This document shows positions 1-10,665 of a stretch of DNA of 64,000 nt, piece after piece. Made by a program: the position numbers and the translations under genes. A model generated the notes under the pieces. That model was not told the origin of the DNA. It was given only the letters and a program-made list of their open reading frames with translations, and made no database searches. Numbering within the stretch: the first letter of the stretch is position 1; each line of letters starts with the position of its first letter. This stretch comes from Mytilisepta virgata (Eukaryota > Mollusca > Bivalvia > Mytilida > Mytilidae). The stretch covers positions 58,160,230-58,224,229 of the forward strand of contig CM051516.1 in NCBI GenBank assembly GCA_028015205.1, in the 5' to 3' direction.

Positions 1-68
1 AGAACATTCTCACGACTTTCGTAACTTTAGAGGAGGATGCTCTAGAAGAACTGCTAGAAAAACTCAAG
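1..68 (+). CDS. DMD: Dystrophin exon (3' part), equivalent to human exon 46
   Basis: This is the 3' end of an exon cut by the window edge. Read from base 3 it gives 22 codons, NILTTFVTLEED followed by a Leu/Glu-rich helix, and ends AAG before gtaagt in phase 0. The acidic amphipathic helix fits a spectrin-repeat helix of the central rod. The assignment to this gene rests on phase and on the exon series that follows, because the piece is too short to be diagnostic. It runs straight into the next exon at 4651. Confidence 0.75.
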
Positions 69-712
69 GTAAGTCCAAGGGTACTTGATAAAGGGTTCAT
101 TTTTACATTTCAACATTATATGGTATGTTGCCCTACTGGTTCTTCACTTAATTAGATTTTCAAAAGTGTATGTGGTTTTTAAATTGTATATGTGTTTCCC
201 TGGCAGTCCAAAGTGGAGTTAAAGAAATGACAGGTCTTGTCTACCAATACAAATTGTGCAAATTAAACTGGCTGTCATCTGTGCAACGTCTACTTAAACC
301 ATGTATCAAATTTAACCTTTTACTAGTTGCTGAAAATTTTCATATGTGAAGGATTTTTACTTGTTAGATAACCTACATCTGTATTTTTTAATTGGGGGGG
401 GGGGGGGGGGGGGGGGTGGAAACTTGTTTAAAAAGTAAAACCTTAGTGGATTATCAAGTACATACAGGATTGTGTGGGTTCATACTACAGCAAAAGTTTG
501 TATAAATAGTTACTGATTTCTGTTGGTAAATCTTGTAGAAGGAATGTAATTGTGAGAGAATTATACAATTACATGTTTTATGGAATGTTAATTAGTGCAG
601 AAAGTTCATTTATTCTACTTATTACATAATTACATGTGGATTATTAAACCATACCTGTGTTTTAAATACTGTGTAGACCTGACTTCATGATATATATACA
701 GTCTGACACAGG

Positions 713-2965
713 TTTTTATACGACCGCAAAATTTTTGCGGTCGTATATTGGTATGACGTTGGCGTCGTTGTCGTCGTCTGCGTCGTCGTCCGTCGTCAGC
801 GTCGTCGTCCGAAGACATTTGGTTTTCGCACTATAACTTTAGTATAAGTTAATAGAAATCTATGAAATTTAAACACAAGGTTTATGACCACAAAAGGAAG
901 GTTGGGATTGATTTTGGGAGTTTTGGTCCCAACAGTTTAAGAATCAGGGGCCAAAAAAGGGCCCAATAAGCATTTTTCTTGGTTTTCGCACAATAACTCT
1001 AGTATAAGTAAATAGAAATCTATGAAATTTTAACACAAGGTTTATGACCACAAAAGGAAGGTTGGGATTGTTTTTGGGAGTTTTGGTCCCAACAGTTTAG
1101 GAATTAGGGGCTAAAAAAGGGCCAAAATAAGCATTTTTCTTGGTTTTTGCACAATAACTTTAGTATAAGTAAATAGAAATCTATGAAATTTAAACACAAG
1201 GTTTATGACCACAAAAGGAAGGTTGGGATTGATTTTTGGAGTTTTGGTCCCAACAGTTTAGGAATTAGGGGCCAAAAGGGTCCAAAATTAAACTTTGTTT
1301 GATTTCATTGAAAATTGAACTATTGGGGTTCTTTGATATGCCGAATCTAACTGTGCATTTAGATTCTTAATTTTTGGTCCCGTTTTCAAATTGGTCTACA
1401 TTAAGGTCCAAAGGGTCCAAAATTAAACTTAGTTTGATTTTAACAAAAATTGAATTCTTTGGGTTCTTTGATATGCTGAATCTAAACATGTACTTAGTTT
1501 TTTTATTATGGGCCCAGTTTTCAAGTTGGTCCAAATCGGGGTCCAAAATTAAACTTTGTTTGATTTCATCGAAAATTGAACTATTGGGGTTCTTTGATAT
1601 GCCGAATCTAACCGTGCATTTAGATTCTTAATTTTTGGTCCCGTTTTCAAATTGGTCTACATTAAGGTCCAAAGGGTCCAAAATTAAACTTAGTTTGATT
1701 TTAACAAAAATTGAATTCTTGGGGTTCTTTGATATGCTGAATCTAAACATGTACTTAGTTTTTTTATTATGGGCCCAGTTTTCAAGTTGGTTCAAATCGG
1801 GGTCCAAAATTAAAGCCAAAAAGGGGGTAAATTATTTTTTTTTTGGGGGGGGGGGGGGGGCAATTCTCCACAGCATATTGTATTACACAAAAGCAAAAAA
1901 TTGAATATAAATTCAAATCATATGACCAATTCTAAGTTCTTTATTTCAGTTATTCTGTGTCAGAAACCTAATATGTGTCAAATATTTGAAGAAATTTTCA
2001 ATTGCACAGTATTGCGCAATAGCAAGAAATTGATATGTGTGCCCTGTTATCAAAACTTTATTATTAACAAATTCCATTGGAAATTTGCCAATATAAAATG
2101 TGCTGATGAAGCTTTTTTGTTTATCTTATCTAAACTGCTTTTAAATTATGTATATTTAAAATTTGCCATCCATGACTATGATGTCATTTTCTATTTTAAT
2201 ATGTTATGGTGTATTTAAATGGGCTGTTATGGTTGCAAAGTATAAAGAAATGGGGGGGGGGGGGGGTTTGAAAACAAAATTTGGGGGGGGGGGGGGGTAA
2301 ATGAGAAATTGGGGAGGGGGTAATTTTTTCTCATTTCATATTTCATAAATTAAAAAGAAAATTTCAAATTTTTTTTAGCAAAAAAAGGAGGGGGGGGGGG
2401 GGTTACAATAAATTTTATTGTTTTTTGTTTTTTTTTTGGGAGGGGGGGTCAATGTGCAACTTCATAGTGTGTTAAAAAAAGGGGTAAATTATTATTTTTT
2501 TTTGCTGGGGGGCAATTCTCCACAGCATATTGTATTGCACAAGAAGCAAAAAATTGAATATAAATTCAAATCATATGACCAATTTTAAGTTCTTTGATTT
2601 CAGTTATTCTGTGTCAGAAACCTATTATGTGTCAAATATTTGAAGAAATTTTCAATTACACAGTATTGCGCAATAGCAAGAAATTGATATGTGTGCCCAA
2701 TTTTAAATTTTAAATTGGTTATTTCTGATTTATATATAAAAACAAATAATACTGATATGGTTTGAATAGGTAAATTAAAAATTTTTAAGTTCTTAGACAA
2801 CATTCATTCTGTGTCAGAAACCTATGCTGTGTCAAATATTTATTCACAATCCAAATTCAGTATTGTATCAAGCTTGAATGTTGTGTTCATAATTGCCCCA
2901 ACTATTCAGGGTTCGACATCTGCGGTCGTATCTAGCTGCGCCCAGCGGAGCATTTTATTGGCAAT
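713..2965. mobile_element. GTC-rich hairpin-ended element, copy 1
   Basis: The 5' end is a near-perfect hairpin with 14-base arms at 717-730 and 734-747 (TATACGACCGCAAA). It is followed by a GTC/CGT microsatellite (about 760-810). Next come three tandem units of about 160 bp (starting 819, 979 and 1140), then two of 261 bp (starting 1285 and 1546). The 3' part has a duplicated segment of about 145 bp (about 1893-2043 and 2552-2695) separated by poly-G tracts. Near 2919-2929 the sequence TGCGGTCGTAT repeats the 5' arm and is followed by a short imperfect hairpin, taken as the 3' end. The architecture matches Helentron-associated interspersed elements (HINE/pearl-like). It has no coding capacity. 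The borders are approximate. Confidence 0.7.
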
Positions 2966-2978
2966 ATTGGTGAACTTA

Positions 2979-4441
2979 TTAGCTGACCTGGCCTAAAAGG
3001 CCATGTGAGCTTTTGCCATCATTTTGCGTCCGTCGTCCATCCACATTTCACATTTTCATCTTCTTCTCTGAAACCACCTGTCCAAAATGGAACCCAACTT
3101 GGCAAGAATGTTGATGGGATTGTTCTGTACAAAACTTATGTTTTTTTGTGCCAATTAGGTATTCAACATGGCTACCAGGGGCAGATAATTCATTCTGATT
3201 GGACTTTTCTTTAAAGTTCTTTTTGTCAGAAACTACTGAGCCAATTGAATTGAATTGTTGCATGAATGATCTTTGGATGAACCTCTACAAAAAGTTTGTA
3301 TTTGTGCCGATCAGAAATTCAAGATGGCCGCCACAGCCGGACTTAGTTTAACATTGGACCCTATGGAAAAATTTGTACAAAGGTCTGATTGTCAGAAACT
3401 ACTGAGCCAATTGAATTGATTTGTTGCATGAATGATCTTTGGATGAACCTCTACAAAAAGTTGTTTTTTGTGCTGATAGGAAATTCAAGATGGCCGCCAC
3501 AGCCAGCCTTAGTTTAACATTGGACCCTATGGGGAAATTTGTACAAAGGTCTTCTTGTCAGAAACTTCCAAGCCAATTGAAATATTTTTATGTATGAACA
3601 AGCATTGGATGAACCTTTACAAAACCTTTTGTTTTTTTTTTGTGATAGGAAATTCAAGATGGCCGCCACAGCCGGACTTAGTTTAACATTGGACCCTATG
3701 GGGAAATTTGTACAAAGGTCTAATTGTCAGAAACTACTGAGCCAATTGAATTTATTGCATGAATGATCTTTGGATGAACCTCTACAAAATTTTGTTTTTT
3801 GTGCTGATAGGAAATTCAAGATGGCCGCCACAGCCACCCTTAGTTTAACAATGGACCCAATGGGGATAATTGTACAAAGGTCTTCTTGTCAGAAACTTGC
3901 AAGCCAATTGAAATATTTTTATGTATGAACAAGCATTGGACCTTTACAAAAGTTATGTTTTTTTTTGTGATCGGAAATTCAAGATGGTCGCCACAGCCGG
4001 AATTAGTTTAACATTGGACCCTATGGGGAAATTTGTACAAAGGTCTTTTTGTCAGAAACTTCCAAGCCAAATAAAATGTTTTTATGTACGAACAAGCATT
4101 AGATGTACCTCTACAAAACTTATGTTTTTTGTGCCAATCGGAAATTCAAGATGGCCGCCACAGCCGGACTTGGTTTAAAATTGAACCCAGAAATGTTTTT
4201 GTTGCATGAAGATATTTGATAAATTTCTGCTACAAAAGTTATGTTTTTATGCTGATCAGAATCCAAGCTAGCTGCCACACTTTGTTTAACATTTTTAACA
4301 TTGGACACTGGAAGAATTCTTATCTTATCTAGAAGCACTGGACATAGTAGAACAATTCCTTACAGATTTTATCTAGAAGTGCTTTGTCATTTGTTGTCAC
4401 TTAAAATACAGGTGAGTGATTCAGGCTCCATGGAGCCTCTG
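2979..4441. mobile_element. GTC-rich hairpin-ended element, copy 2 (AGCTSACCTG family)
   Basis: It starts TTAGCTGACCTGGCC, and its first 30 bases fold on themselves around GGCCTAAAAGGCC. A GTC-type run (GCGTCCGTCGTCC) follows. Then come about six tandem units of about 166 bp, each marked by AAGATGGCCGCCACAGCC. The end is ACAGGTGAGTGATT followed by the hairpin AGGCTCCATGGAGCCT. It belongs to the same family as the larger copy at 41452-43606. It lies within about 15 bp of the end of copy 1, so the two are adjacent insertions. It has no coding capacity. Confidence 0.75.
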
Positions 4442-4650
4442 GTTTCTGGTCAATTTCTATTTAAATTGCATTATCTGTATTTTACAAAATCTCTGTGTAC
4501 TTTTTATTGGATGATATCTCAATAATGGACTCTCCATATTCCTTAATTTTCATATTCATACTGTAAGTATAGATATAAAGAAAGGACAGGATCCATTTCA
4601 TTGCATAATATTAAGAAAACTCAACACAAATGCTTATGTTTCTCTGTTAG

Positions 4651-4797
4651 GACCGAGATGATGATGTTGAAGCCAGACAGCAGACATTAAATGCCGTATT
4701 ACGTAATGGACAGACCATGCTGAAACAAGATGTTTCTCCTGAGGACAAAGACAACATCAAGAAAGATCTAGAAAATCTACAAACAAGATTCTCCAAG
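4651..4797 (+). CDS. DMD: Dystrophin exon, equivalent to human exon 47
   Basis: 147 nt, 49 codons, phase 0 at both ends, from tctgttag to AAG/gtacaa. It encodes a charged coiled-coil helix (starts DRDDDVEARQQ, ends NLQTRFSK) belonging to a rod spectrin repeat near R17-R18. Human exon 47 is 150 nt, one codon longer. Dystrophin repeats at this place contribute to rod elasticity and membrane spacing. Identity is by order and length more than by residue match, since these repeats diverge fast. Confidence 0.85.
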
Positions 4798-5283
4798 GTA
4801 CAAAAGTAGTTATCTCCCTTTGAAAAGAAACTATCATCTGAGATGCAATTTTTTCCAGTTAACTGGACTATGTGCAGACATGATTTTTTTCTGTTTTTTG
4901 CCATCCAGATTTCCCCATATGGTTTCTTTATTTATATAGCAATATACTTTCTATTATAGAATTTCCGCTTTGTTTTTTTTCTGGAAAAATGATCTCTGTA
5001 TAAAGTATCTGTAGCAGTTTTAAATAATATATGAGATTCAAGTTCTTCTGATTACATATATATTTATGTGACTGCAATAGAATTTCTATCTTGATTTGTC
5101 AGATTTAAATGAAATACAGTAAAATATTTGTTGCTTTGTAGTGTAAGGAGCCAGAAAAAGACAGTTCAAGTTAGGATAGTTTGATAATTGTTAATTATCT
5201 AGAATATGAATATTTTTGAACGACCAAAGAATTGGTTAGAACAACAGTAGTCCATTGTAGTTAAGTAATTTGTTTGTATTTAG
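4798..5283 (+). other. Intron, nothing recognised
   Basis: An AT-rich intron of 486 bp with a tag acceptor at 5281-5283. No repeat or ORF of interest was seen. Confidence 0.8.
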
Positions 5284-5472
5284 GTAGTAAAAGACATCCC
5301 AGTGACTATACGTCAAACAGAAAGTCGGTTACACACACTCAGAACATTCCAACTAGAAATAGATGAACTTCAGTCATGGTTGTCGTCGACAAAACTTGTG
5401 TTGGAGACACAACATCAACCTGGTTCAGCAACATGTACAGAAGGAAATGATTCCTTTGTAGTGGACCCTCAG
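5284..5472 (+). CDS. DMD: Dystrophin exon, equivalent to human exon 48
   Basis: 189 nt, 63 codons, phase 0/0, from tttag to CAG/gtatgt. It contains a classical helix-A core with tryptophan, EIDELQSWLSSTKLVLE at about residues 27-43 of the exon, followed by a polar loop (CTEGNDSFVVDPQ). The Trp in helix A is the hallmark packing residue of spectrin repeats. Human exon 48 is 186 nt. The exon provides helix C of one repeat and helix A of the next (about R18/R19). Confidence 0.9.
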
Positions 5473-6071
5473 GTATGTTTTCTATAATGTTAGTGAAACA
5501 GCTTGACTAGTTTCCAAAAGAATTAAAATTAAGGCCACTTTTAGAAATATGGTTGTTTGTTCTCTCCTGACCCTACATTTCAAGGGAGGGTATGTAGTTA
5601 GGTCAAAAGTTTTTTTTTGTTCAACAGAATTTTATATTATGTAGACGAGATTCCCTCGCATGCAGACAACATCTAATCGTAAACTTTCTTGATTTTAGAT
5701 CGAATCCAATGAAAAATATTAAAAAATTCTGGTCTCAATAAAGCGCACATAAGGTCCTGGATTGACTCCGAAATTGATCGGGTCAGGCAAGGGGAAACAA
5801 ACAATACTTTTATTTTGGCCTAAGGCTTCTTTTGCTATTTGTAGATGGACCACCTGTCTTGACAGTGAAAGATTTTAAATATTTTTTAGCAGATAAGGAA
5901 TTGTGGTGGGATAATTTTTGTCATTCCAAACTTTAGTAAAATATGATGAACAATAATTAGCTTTACAGGTCCACACTACAGTGGTTTTATTCCATTAACT
6001 TGTACATTTTGATTCCTATACCTTATTTCTTTTATAATATTCCATAAGTAAAACAGTAACATTGCTTTTAG
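5473..6071 (+). other. Intron, nothing recognised
   Basis: A 599-bp AT-rich intron. No repeats or ORFs worth reporting. Confidence 0.8.
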
Positions 6072-6288
6072 ACAACTAAGCAAGCCATTGAAGACAGACG
6101 TTCCAATGTTGAAGCTGTCAATAGTAAATACAGATTGTTGATGGAGGAATGTGCTGAGCAGGAAGTTATCATCCCAGATTCAATTCAGCAACAAATTAAT
6201 CGTCTAAATTGCGATTGGGAGATAATACAGAAATTGGCAGCAGAAATCAAACCTGTCTCTGAAGAAAGAATGGAAGTTATTACTCAAG
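6072..6288 (+). CDS. DMD: Dystrophin exon, equivalent to human exons 49+50 fused
   Basis: 217 nt, starting in phase 0 after cttttag and ending one base into a codon (CAA G/gtaaag). It encodes helices B and C of the repeat before hinge 3, with the helix-C tryptophan in LNCDWEIIQKLA. The human equivalents, exons 49 and 50, total 211 nt, so an intron present in vertebrates is absent here, or was gained there. The split codon completes as Val with the next exon. Confidence 0.9.
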
Positions 6289-6396
6289 GTAAAGATAAGA
6301 TAAAAGTTAATAAAATTTAGAATTTAAACTTGGAAATTACCAAACAGTTGAAAAAAACATTTATAGTAATATTAACACATAACAAATACACGACTC

Positions 6397-6762
6397 CCAA
6401 ATTGATTTTTAGTTCTTTGGATTTCACCACTCCAATTTTCGGACTTTGTAAATTTTAATTGAAAAAAAAAAAATTTGCTGCCTCATTTCGCAAAAAATCT
6501 TGAAATTTCGTCCTAATTCTTCATTTTTCTAAAAATAAAAAATAAAAAGTGTTTGCCCGCTCCCAAATTTTGCTAGAAAGTAGGGATTTTTTCCGTGTTT
6601 AGCAATATTTTAGTTAAAAAAAATTGTGCCGCCTGTAAATTTGATCTTTGCCTTAAAAAAAAAAAAAACGAGTCCTCATTAAAAAAAAATAATAAATGAA
6701 ACTTTCGCTCCCTCGCGCCTATTTTTGACATTAAAAATCCAAACAACTAAAAATCAATTTGG
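6397..6762. mobile_element. MITE-like inverted-repeat element
   Basis: The arms at 6397-6424 and 6735-6762 are inverse complements over 28 bases with one mismatch (CCAAATTGATTTTTAGTT at the left end). The 310 bp between are A- and T-run rich and non-coding. It sits inside the 580-bp intron between the exons ending 6288 and starting 6869 and makes up most of that intron. A short non-autonomous DNA transposon is the simplest reading. A target-site duplication was not resolved. Confidence 0.7.
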
Positions 6763-6868
6763 TGTGGCCTGACGATTCATTATAAAGATATACATAATAT
6801 GACTCAGAAACAAGCTAAACATTAATTTATATTACTGGTAATCCTTTATAAAATCATTTGCTTATTAG

Positions 6869-7080
6869 TTAAAGCTCAAGCTCTACAGATGGGAGTACAA
6901 AAAATTAAAGTGGAAGGACTGCAAACATCTGAAGCTCAGAAAACATCACAGTGGCCAGATTTCGACAAATCCATTGCAGAACTGCGGGACTGGTTGACAT
7001 TGTTGGAAAGAATGTTAAAATCCCAAAGAGTCACTGTTGGTGATATAAAGGACATTGAACTCATGATTCAGAAGGAACAG
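6869..7080 (+). CDS. DMD: Dystrophin exon, equivalent to human exon 51 (hinge 3 / R20 start)
   Basis: 212 nt, phase 1 to 0, from attag to CAG/gtattt. The first 30 or so codons are the hinge-3 equivalent, short and without the proline-rich stretch of vertebrates. Then comes R20 helix A ([19 protein letters not shown]) and the strongly conserved [19 protein letters not shown], which matches vertebrate dystrophin at this point. Human exon 51 is 233 nt; the difference lies in the hinge. This exon fixes the register of the whole window against the human gene. Confidence 0.96.
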
Positions 7081-7376
7081 GTATTTATTGTGGTCTGAAA
7101 AAGACAGATTTTTATTGAAAAGATTTTGATACAGCTAATGTTTGTGTATGCATGTGTGTATTTTCACCCGGAGAAAGAATTATATACACATGCTTGCCTT
7201 TTGCTTAAAAAGTGCCAATTTTTTTTTAATTTACAAATTCTGATTTTAGTTATCGAATTTGATAACTTTAAGCATTACAGTTTTGCATGACATATTATTT
7301 TATAAAAATATGAAGATTATGTTAATTGATACACATAAATATTTTATATTCTCAAAGTATTTATTTTCTTTGCCAG

Positions 7377-7490
7377 CAGCATACAACTCAAGCTACTCCT
7401 ATTGATACTGAGCATGAGATTACCTCCCTTGATCTTGATGCTGCTCAGGCACTGATATGTGATATTAACAAACAGCTTATTCAGCTCCAG
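7377..7490 (+). CDS. DMD: Extra in-frame exon inside spectrin repeat R20 (candidate cassette)
   Basis: 114 nt, 38 codons, phase 0/0, bounded by ttgccagcag and CAG/gtgtgt. The peptide begins QHTTQATPIDTEHE and ends DINKQLIQLQ. Skipping it joins IELMIQKEQ to SILQDMATRRTQLEDVL, which aligns without a gap to the human exon 51/52 junction, so these 38 residues have no vertebrate counterpart. The acceptor is a NAGNAG (cag cag), so the first Gln may be optional. It would insert near the start of helix B and lengthen or break the repeat. Whether it is constitutive or alternatively spliced cannot be seen from DNA. It could also be a cryptic exon, but clean phase, good splice sites and protein-like composition argue for use. 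Confidence 0.65.
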
Positions 7491-9454
7491 GTGTGTCTCT
7501 TTCTTACATTGTCAGACCTGCAATAGTTATTTCCCTTTGCCTTTGTAATTCGTTCAGCTCTTTTTTGGACAGGAAATGGATTTTTTTCAATATCAGAAAA
7601 GATCAATTTTCTCTGCATGAATTTTGACCTATTGGGGAAGGCATCTGTTTTTTTTTTTAACCTTTTCTTTTTATTTATTTGCATGGAAACATTTAACAAC
7701 TATGGTTAATGAGTGTTAAGCCTTTCTTGTTTTCACATTTTATTTCTTGAAATCTTTATCAAAAGAAATAAAACATCACCAAGAAAACTTTAAATTTAAT
7801 ATGGGAGTCATGTTCGTTCACATATATACACATGAAATAGTCTTATGTATAATTGAATGCATATACGTAATGAAAATCTGACATTGTGTACAGCAGGTCT
7901 GATAATGTTGTATTGTAACAGCTTTATACTAACATCACATATGCTATTACTGTTTTTGTTCTTTTTTTTTTAACATTCTGCTATAAATTCTTTTTCTTTG
8001 AATTGTTGATTTTTAAACTGCATGTTGTTTGTAATTTATTATTGTAGTGCAGAATGGCATCGAGTTATCAAATCATTATGGTGTAATATCAAGTTATCAA
8101 ATCATTATGGTGTAATATCAAGTTATCAAATCATTATGGTGTAATATCAAGTCATCAAATCATTACTGTGTTATATAAACTTATCAAATCATTGCCGTGT
8201 AGTATCAGGTTATCAAATCATTACAGTGTAATATCAAGTTATCAAATCATTACTGTGTTATATAAACTTACCAAATCACTGCCATGTAGTATCAGGTTAT
8301 CAAAACATTACGTTGAATATCAGGTTATCAAATCATTATAGTTTAATATGAAGTTATTAAATCATTACAGTGTAATATCAAGTTATCAAATCATTACAGT
8401 GTAATATCAAGTTATGAAATCGTTACAGTGTAATATCAAGTTATTAAATCATTACAGTGTAATATCAAGTTATCAAATCATTACAGTGTAATATCAAGTT
8501 ATCAAATCATTACAGTGTAATATCAAGTTATCATATCATTACAGTGTAATATCAAGTTGTGAAATCATTACGGTGTAATATGAAGTTAAAAAGCTTTAGA
8601 ATACTATAAAATTTGTGCTTTTAGTAGCATACTACTGAAATTTTAGAGATTTTTGTATGTATGTATTTTCGCAAACCTTTGTTAATTGACAGTAATGCAA
8701 TTTACTAAGCATCAACAATCAAAATTTGAGGTCAATAATTGTGATCTTTATCCTTCTGTCATGTATTTTGCAATAATAGAAACATCTGATTAATTTATGA
8801 AATTAGAGTAAATTTTGTGTATTTTCACAAATCAAGTATTGTACTGCAGCATGTGTCATTATGGTTACTCTTTTTATATAATTTTGAATTTACATTTTGA
8901 TGTACAGAAATTTTTTTTTTGTCATTTGATAGACAATTAGCTTCTTATAACTTATAATTTTTTTCTCAGAATTTTTTTAACCATATTTTAGATAATTTAA
9001 AAAAAAAAAAAAACGTTTTGTAGTATTTGCCTCTGTTGGAACTTTTTGATATTTAACATCATAATATTAAGTATTGATAAATTATTTATCAAATAACCGA
9101 ACAGGTATTTAAATCAAATTATCAAATCTTTGTAGATGTGAGTTGAAGGGTAAAATTCCCCATAAACATTTCCATTAACAGCTGGTGGATATTGGACAAT
9201 TTATTACATAATACTGCAGTCATAGGGAACTATTCAATAAATTTCTTGCAATTTAAGAAAAAACATCTAAAATTTTGAAGGTATAAAAGTTGTAGGAATA
9301 TGACATCTATGTTTTGTGTAGATTTAACATTATTTTTTTAATGTTTAATAGTTAAACATTATGAAAAGTTTCAAATTAAGATTATTATATTTAAATTGCT
9401 AAATAATGAAAATACAAGGTGAACATCCACTTTAGTGTTATATTTGTTTTGTAG
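7491..9454 (+). other. Intron (51-52 equivalent, 3' part) with a minisatellite
   Basis: A 1964-bp AT-rich intron. The only structure seen is the 29-bp tandem array at about 8055-8588. The remainder is low-complexity A/T sequence. Confidence 0.8.
8055..8588. repeat. 29-bp minisatellite
   Basis: About 18 tandem copies of a 29-bp unit (consensus around AAGTTATCAAATCATTACAG TGTAATATC), diverging by a few substitutions per copy. It is intronic and has no ORF. Confidence 0.9.
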
Positions 9455-9572
9455 TCAATACTACAAGATATGGCTACGAGGAGGACTCAGCTAGAAGATG
9501 TTTTGAGCACAGCAGAAGACTTACAAAAACACAGTACCAATGAGACTGATAAACAGATGCTGAAGGATAGGG
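9455..9572 (+). CDS. DMD: Dystrophin exon, equivalent to human exon 52
   Basis: 118 nt, the same length as human exon 52, phase 0 to 1, from ttgtag to AGG G/gtaagt. It encodes most of R20 helix B and the turn to helix C (SILQDMATRRTQLEDVLSTA, then NETDKQMLKDR). ATRRTQLEDVL corresponds to EQRRPQLEELI of human dystrophin. It follows the optional exon at 7377. Confidence 0.95.
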
Positions 9573-9707
9573 GTAAGTTAATACGCAAAGTTTATGTGAA
9601 TTACCAAATGCCAATGTTCATATCAACTTTCCAAAAATCTAAGATCCATTTTGTTTTTGCTATTATAACAGTAGTAGTGTATGCTCATTGACTTGGTAGA
9701 AAGAGAA

Positions 9708-9840
9708 TAGTAAGTTTATTTTCCCAGAGATACCAACTATTGCCCCCAAGGGGTATTGTCCTGGAAATACCAACTATTGCAGGGAGGCATACCCGAGTGG
9801 CAGTAGTTGGTATCGAGGGGCAATAAACCTACTGTTTCCT
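9708..9840. mobile_element. Foldback / MITE-like element
   Basis: Inverted arms of about 45-50 bp face each other: GTAAGTTTATT..GATACCAACTATTGCCCC on the left against the complement of the right arm (AGTAGTTGGTATCGAGGGGC..). The loop is short. It is non-coding and abuts a second foldback on its right. Confidence 0.55.
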
Positions 9841-9849
9841 GGATATGCA

Positions 9850-10065
9850 GTCAGTAAGTGTTTTATTATACCCAAAGAATATTTACCAGTGAATAGTTTT
9901 AGGTTTAGAAATAGACAAAATAATGAAATTAATGTCTTGATTTTCTAAATTATTATACCTTAGTATAAAAAACTATTCACTGGTAAATAGTGACCCGTGA
10001 TTAGTACTACAAAGTATTGACCGGTAAAGTGTTTCGGGTATAATAAAACACTTATTTAACAGTCA
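9850..10065. mobile_element. Foldback / MITE-like element with 18-bp perfect terminal repeats
   Basis: The termini AAGTGTTTTATTATACCC (left) and its exact complement GGGTATAATAAAACACTT (right) are joined to inner arms ATTTACCAGTGAATAGTTTT and its complement. The whole 200 bp could fold into one long interrupted hairpin. Non-autonomous and non-coding. Confidence 0.7.
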
Positions 10066-10456
10066 TTTCAAGATATAGTCAATTTATTTGTCCCCTCAAC
10101 ACATTGACTATTTCCCTCCGCTATAGAGATTGCTATAAAAAGACAGAGAAAACAAATATTGTTCATGTAATACTACTAACTGAACATTGTTTTGCCAGGA
10201 ATTTTGTGGCTGAACTCGTGTATTATGTTTTTGTTTATTTTTTGAAGATATTTTTAAAATAATGAGACACAAAGAGTTTGGTAGATTCATATTCGGTGGA
10301 TTTATATTCTTGACACAAATTCCCTGCATAGAATTTTGTGTCAAAATTTGTAAGCAAAGGAGCATAGCTACTTCATTTTAAAGTCACATTAGGCCTTGAA
10401 AGTTACATAAGGTCAAATAAATCACTTTTTTAATAAATTTTGTTTCTTGTTTATAG

Positions 10457-10665
10457 TTGAGAAATTAAGAGAACACTGGGAGCAGGCCTATGCCAGGGTA
10501 AATCAGAGAAAGAACCAGTTACATGATATGTTGTTAGAATGTCGCCAGTTCGATGAAATGCATGCTGAATTTGAGCGATGGCTGTCACAAGTGGAAAAGG
10601 AACTAGATTCTGGGAAAATTGATCCTAAGGCAGAAGATATTGATAAACAGATAGCTAAACAGAAG
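10457..10665 (+). CDS. DMD: Dystrophin exon, equivalent to human exon 53
   Basis: 209 nt, phase 1 to 0, from ttatag to AAG/gttaga. It covers R20 helix C (VEKLREHWEQAYARV, Trp conserved) and R21 helix A (EMHAEFERWLSQVEKEL), then a short loop. Human exon 53 is 212 nt. The spacing of the two tryptophans is that of consecutive spectrin repeats. The donor gttaga is weaker than its neighbours. Confidence 0.95.

Larger units (their letters stand above)
69..4650 (+). other. Intron (46-47 equivalent) filled by two GTC-rich elements
   Basis: This 4.6-kb intron has a gtaagt donor and a gttag acceptor. It begins with ordinary AT-rich sequence and a run of more than 20 G at about 395-417. Most of the rest is two back-to-back non-autonomous elements (about 713-2965 and 2979-4441). 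The ORFs seen here on both strands come from tandem repeats and have no protein-like composition. Confidence 0.8.
9573..10456 (+). other. Intron containing two adjacent foldback elements
   Basis: An 884-bp intron. Bases about 9708-10065 are two neighbouring inverted-repeat elements (listed separately). The remaining sequence is AT-rich without features. Confidence 0.8.

Noticed and set aside
630..818. Minus-strand ORF with an Arg-rich run
   Set aside because: The Arg run is the translation of the GTC microsatellite in the element at 713-2965.
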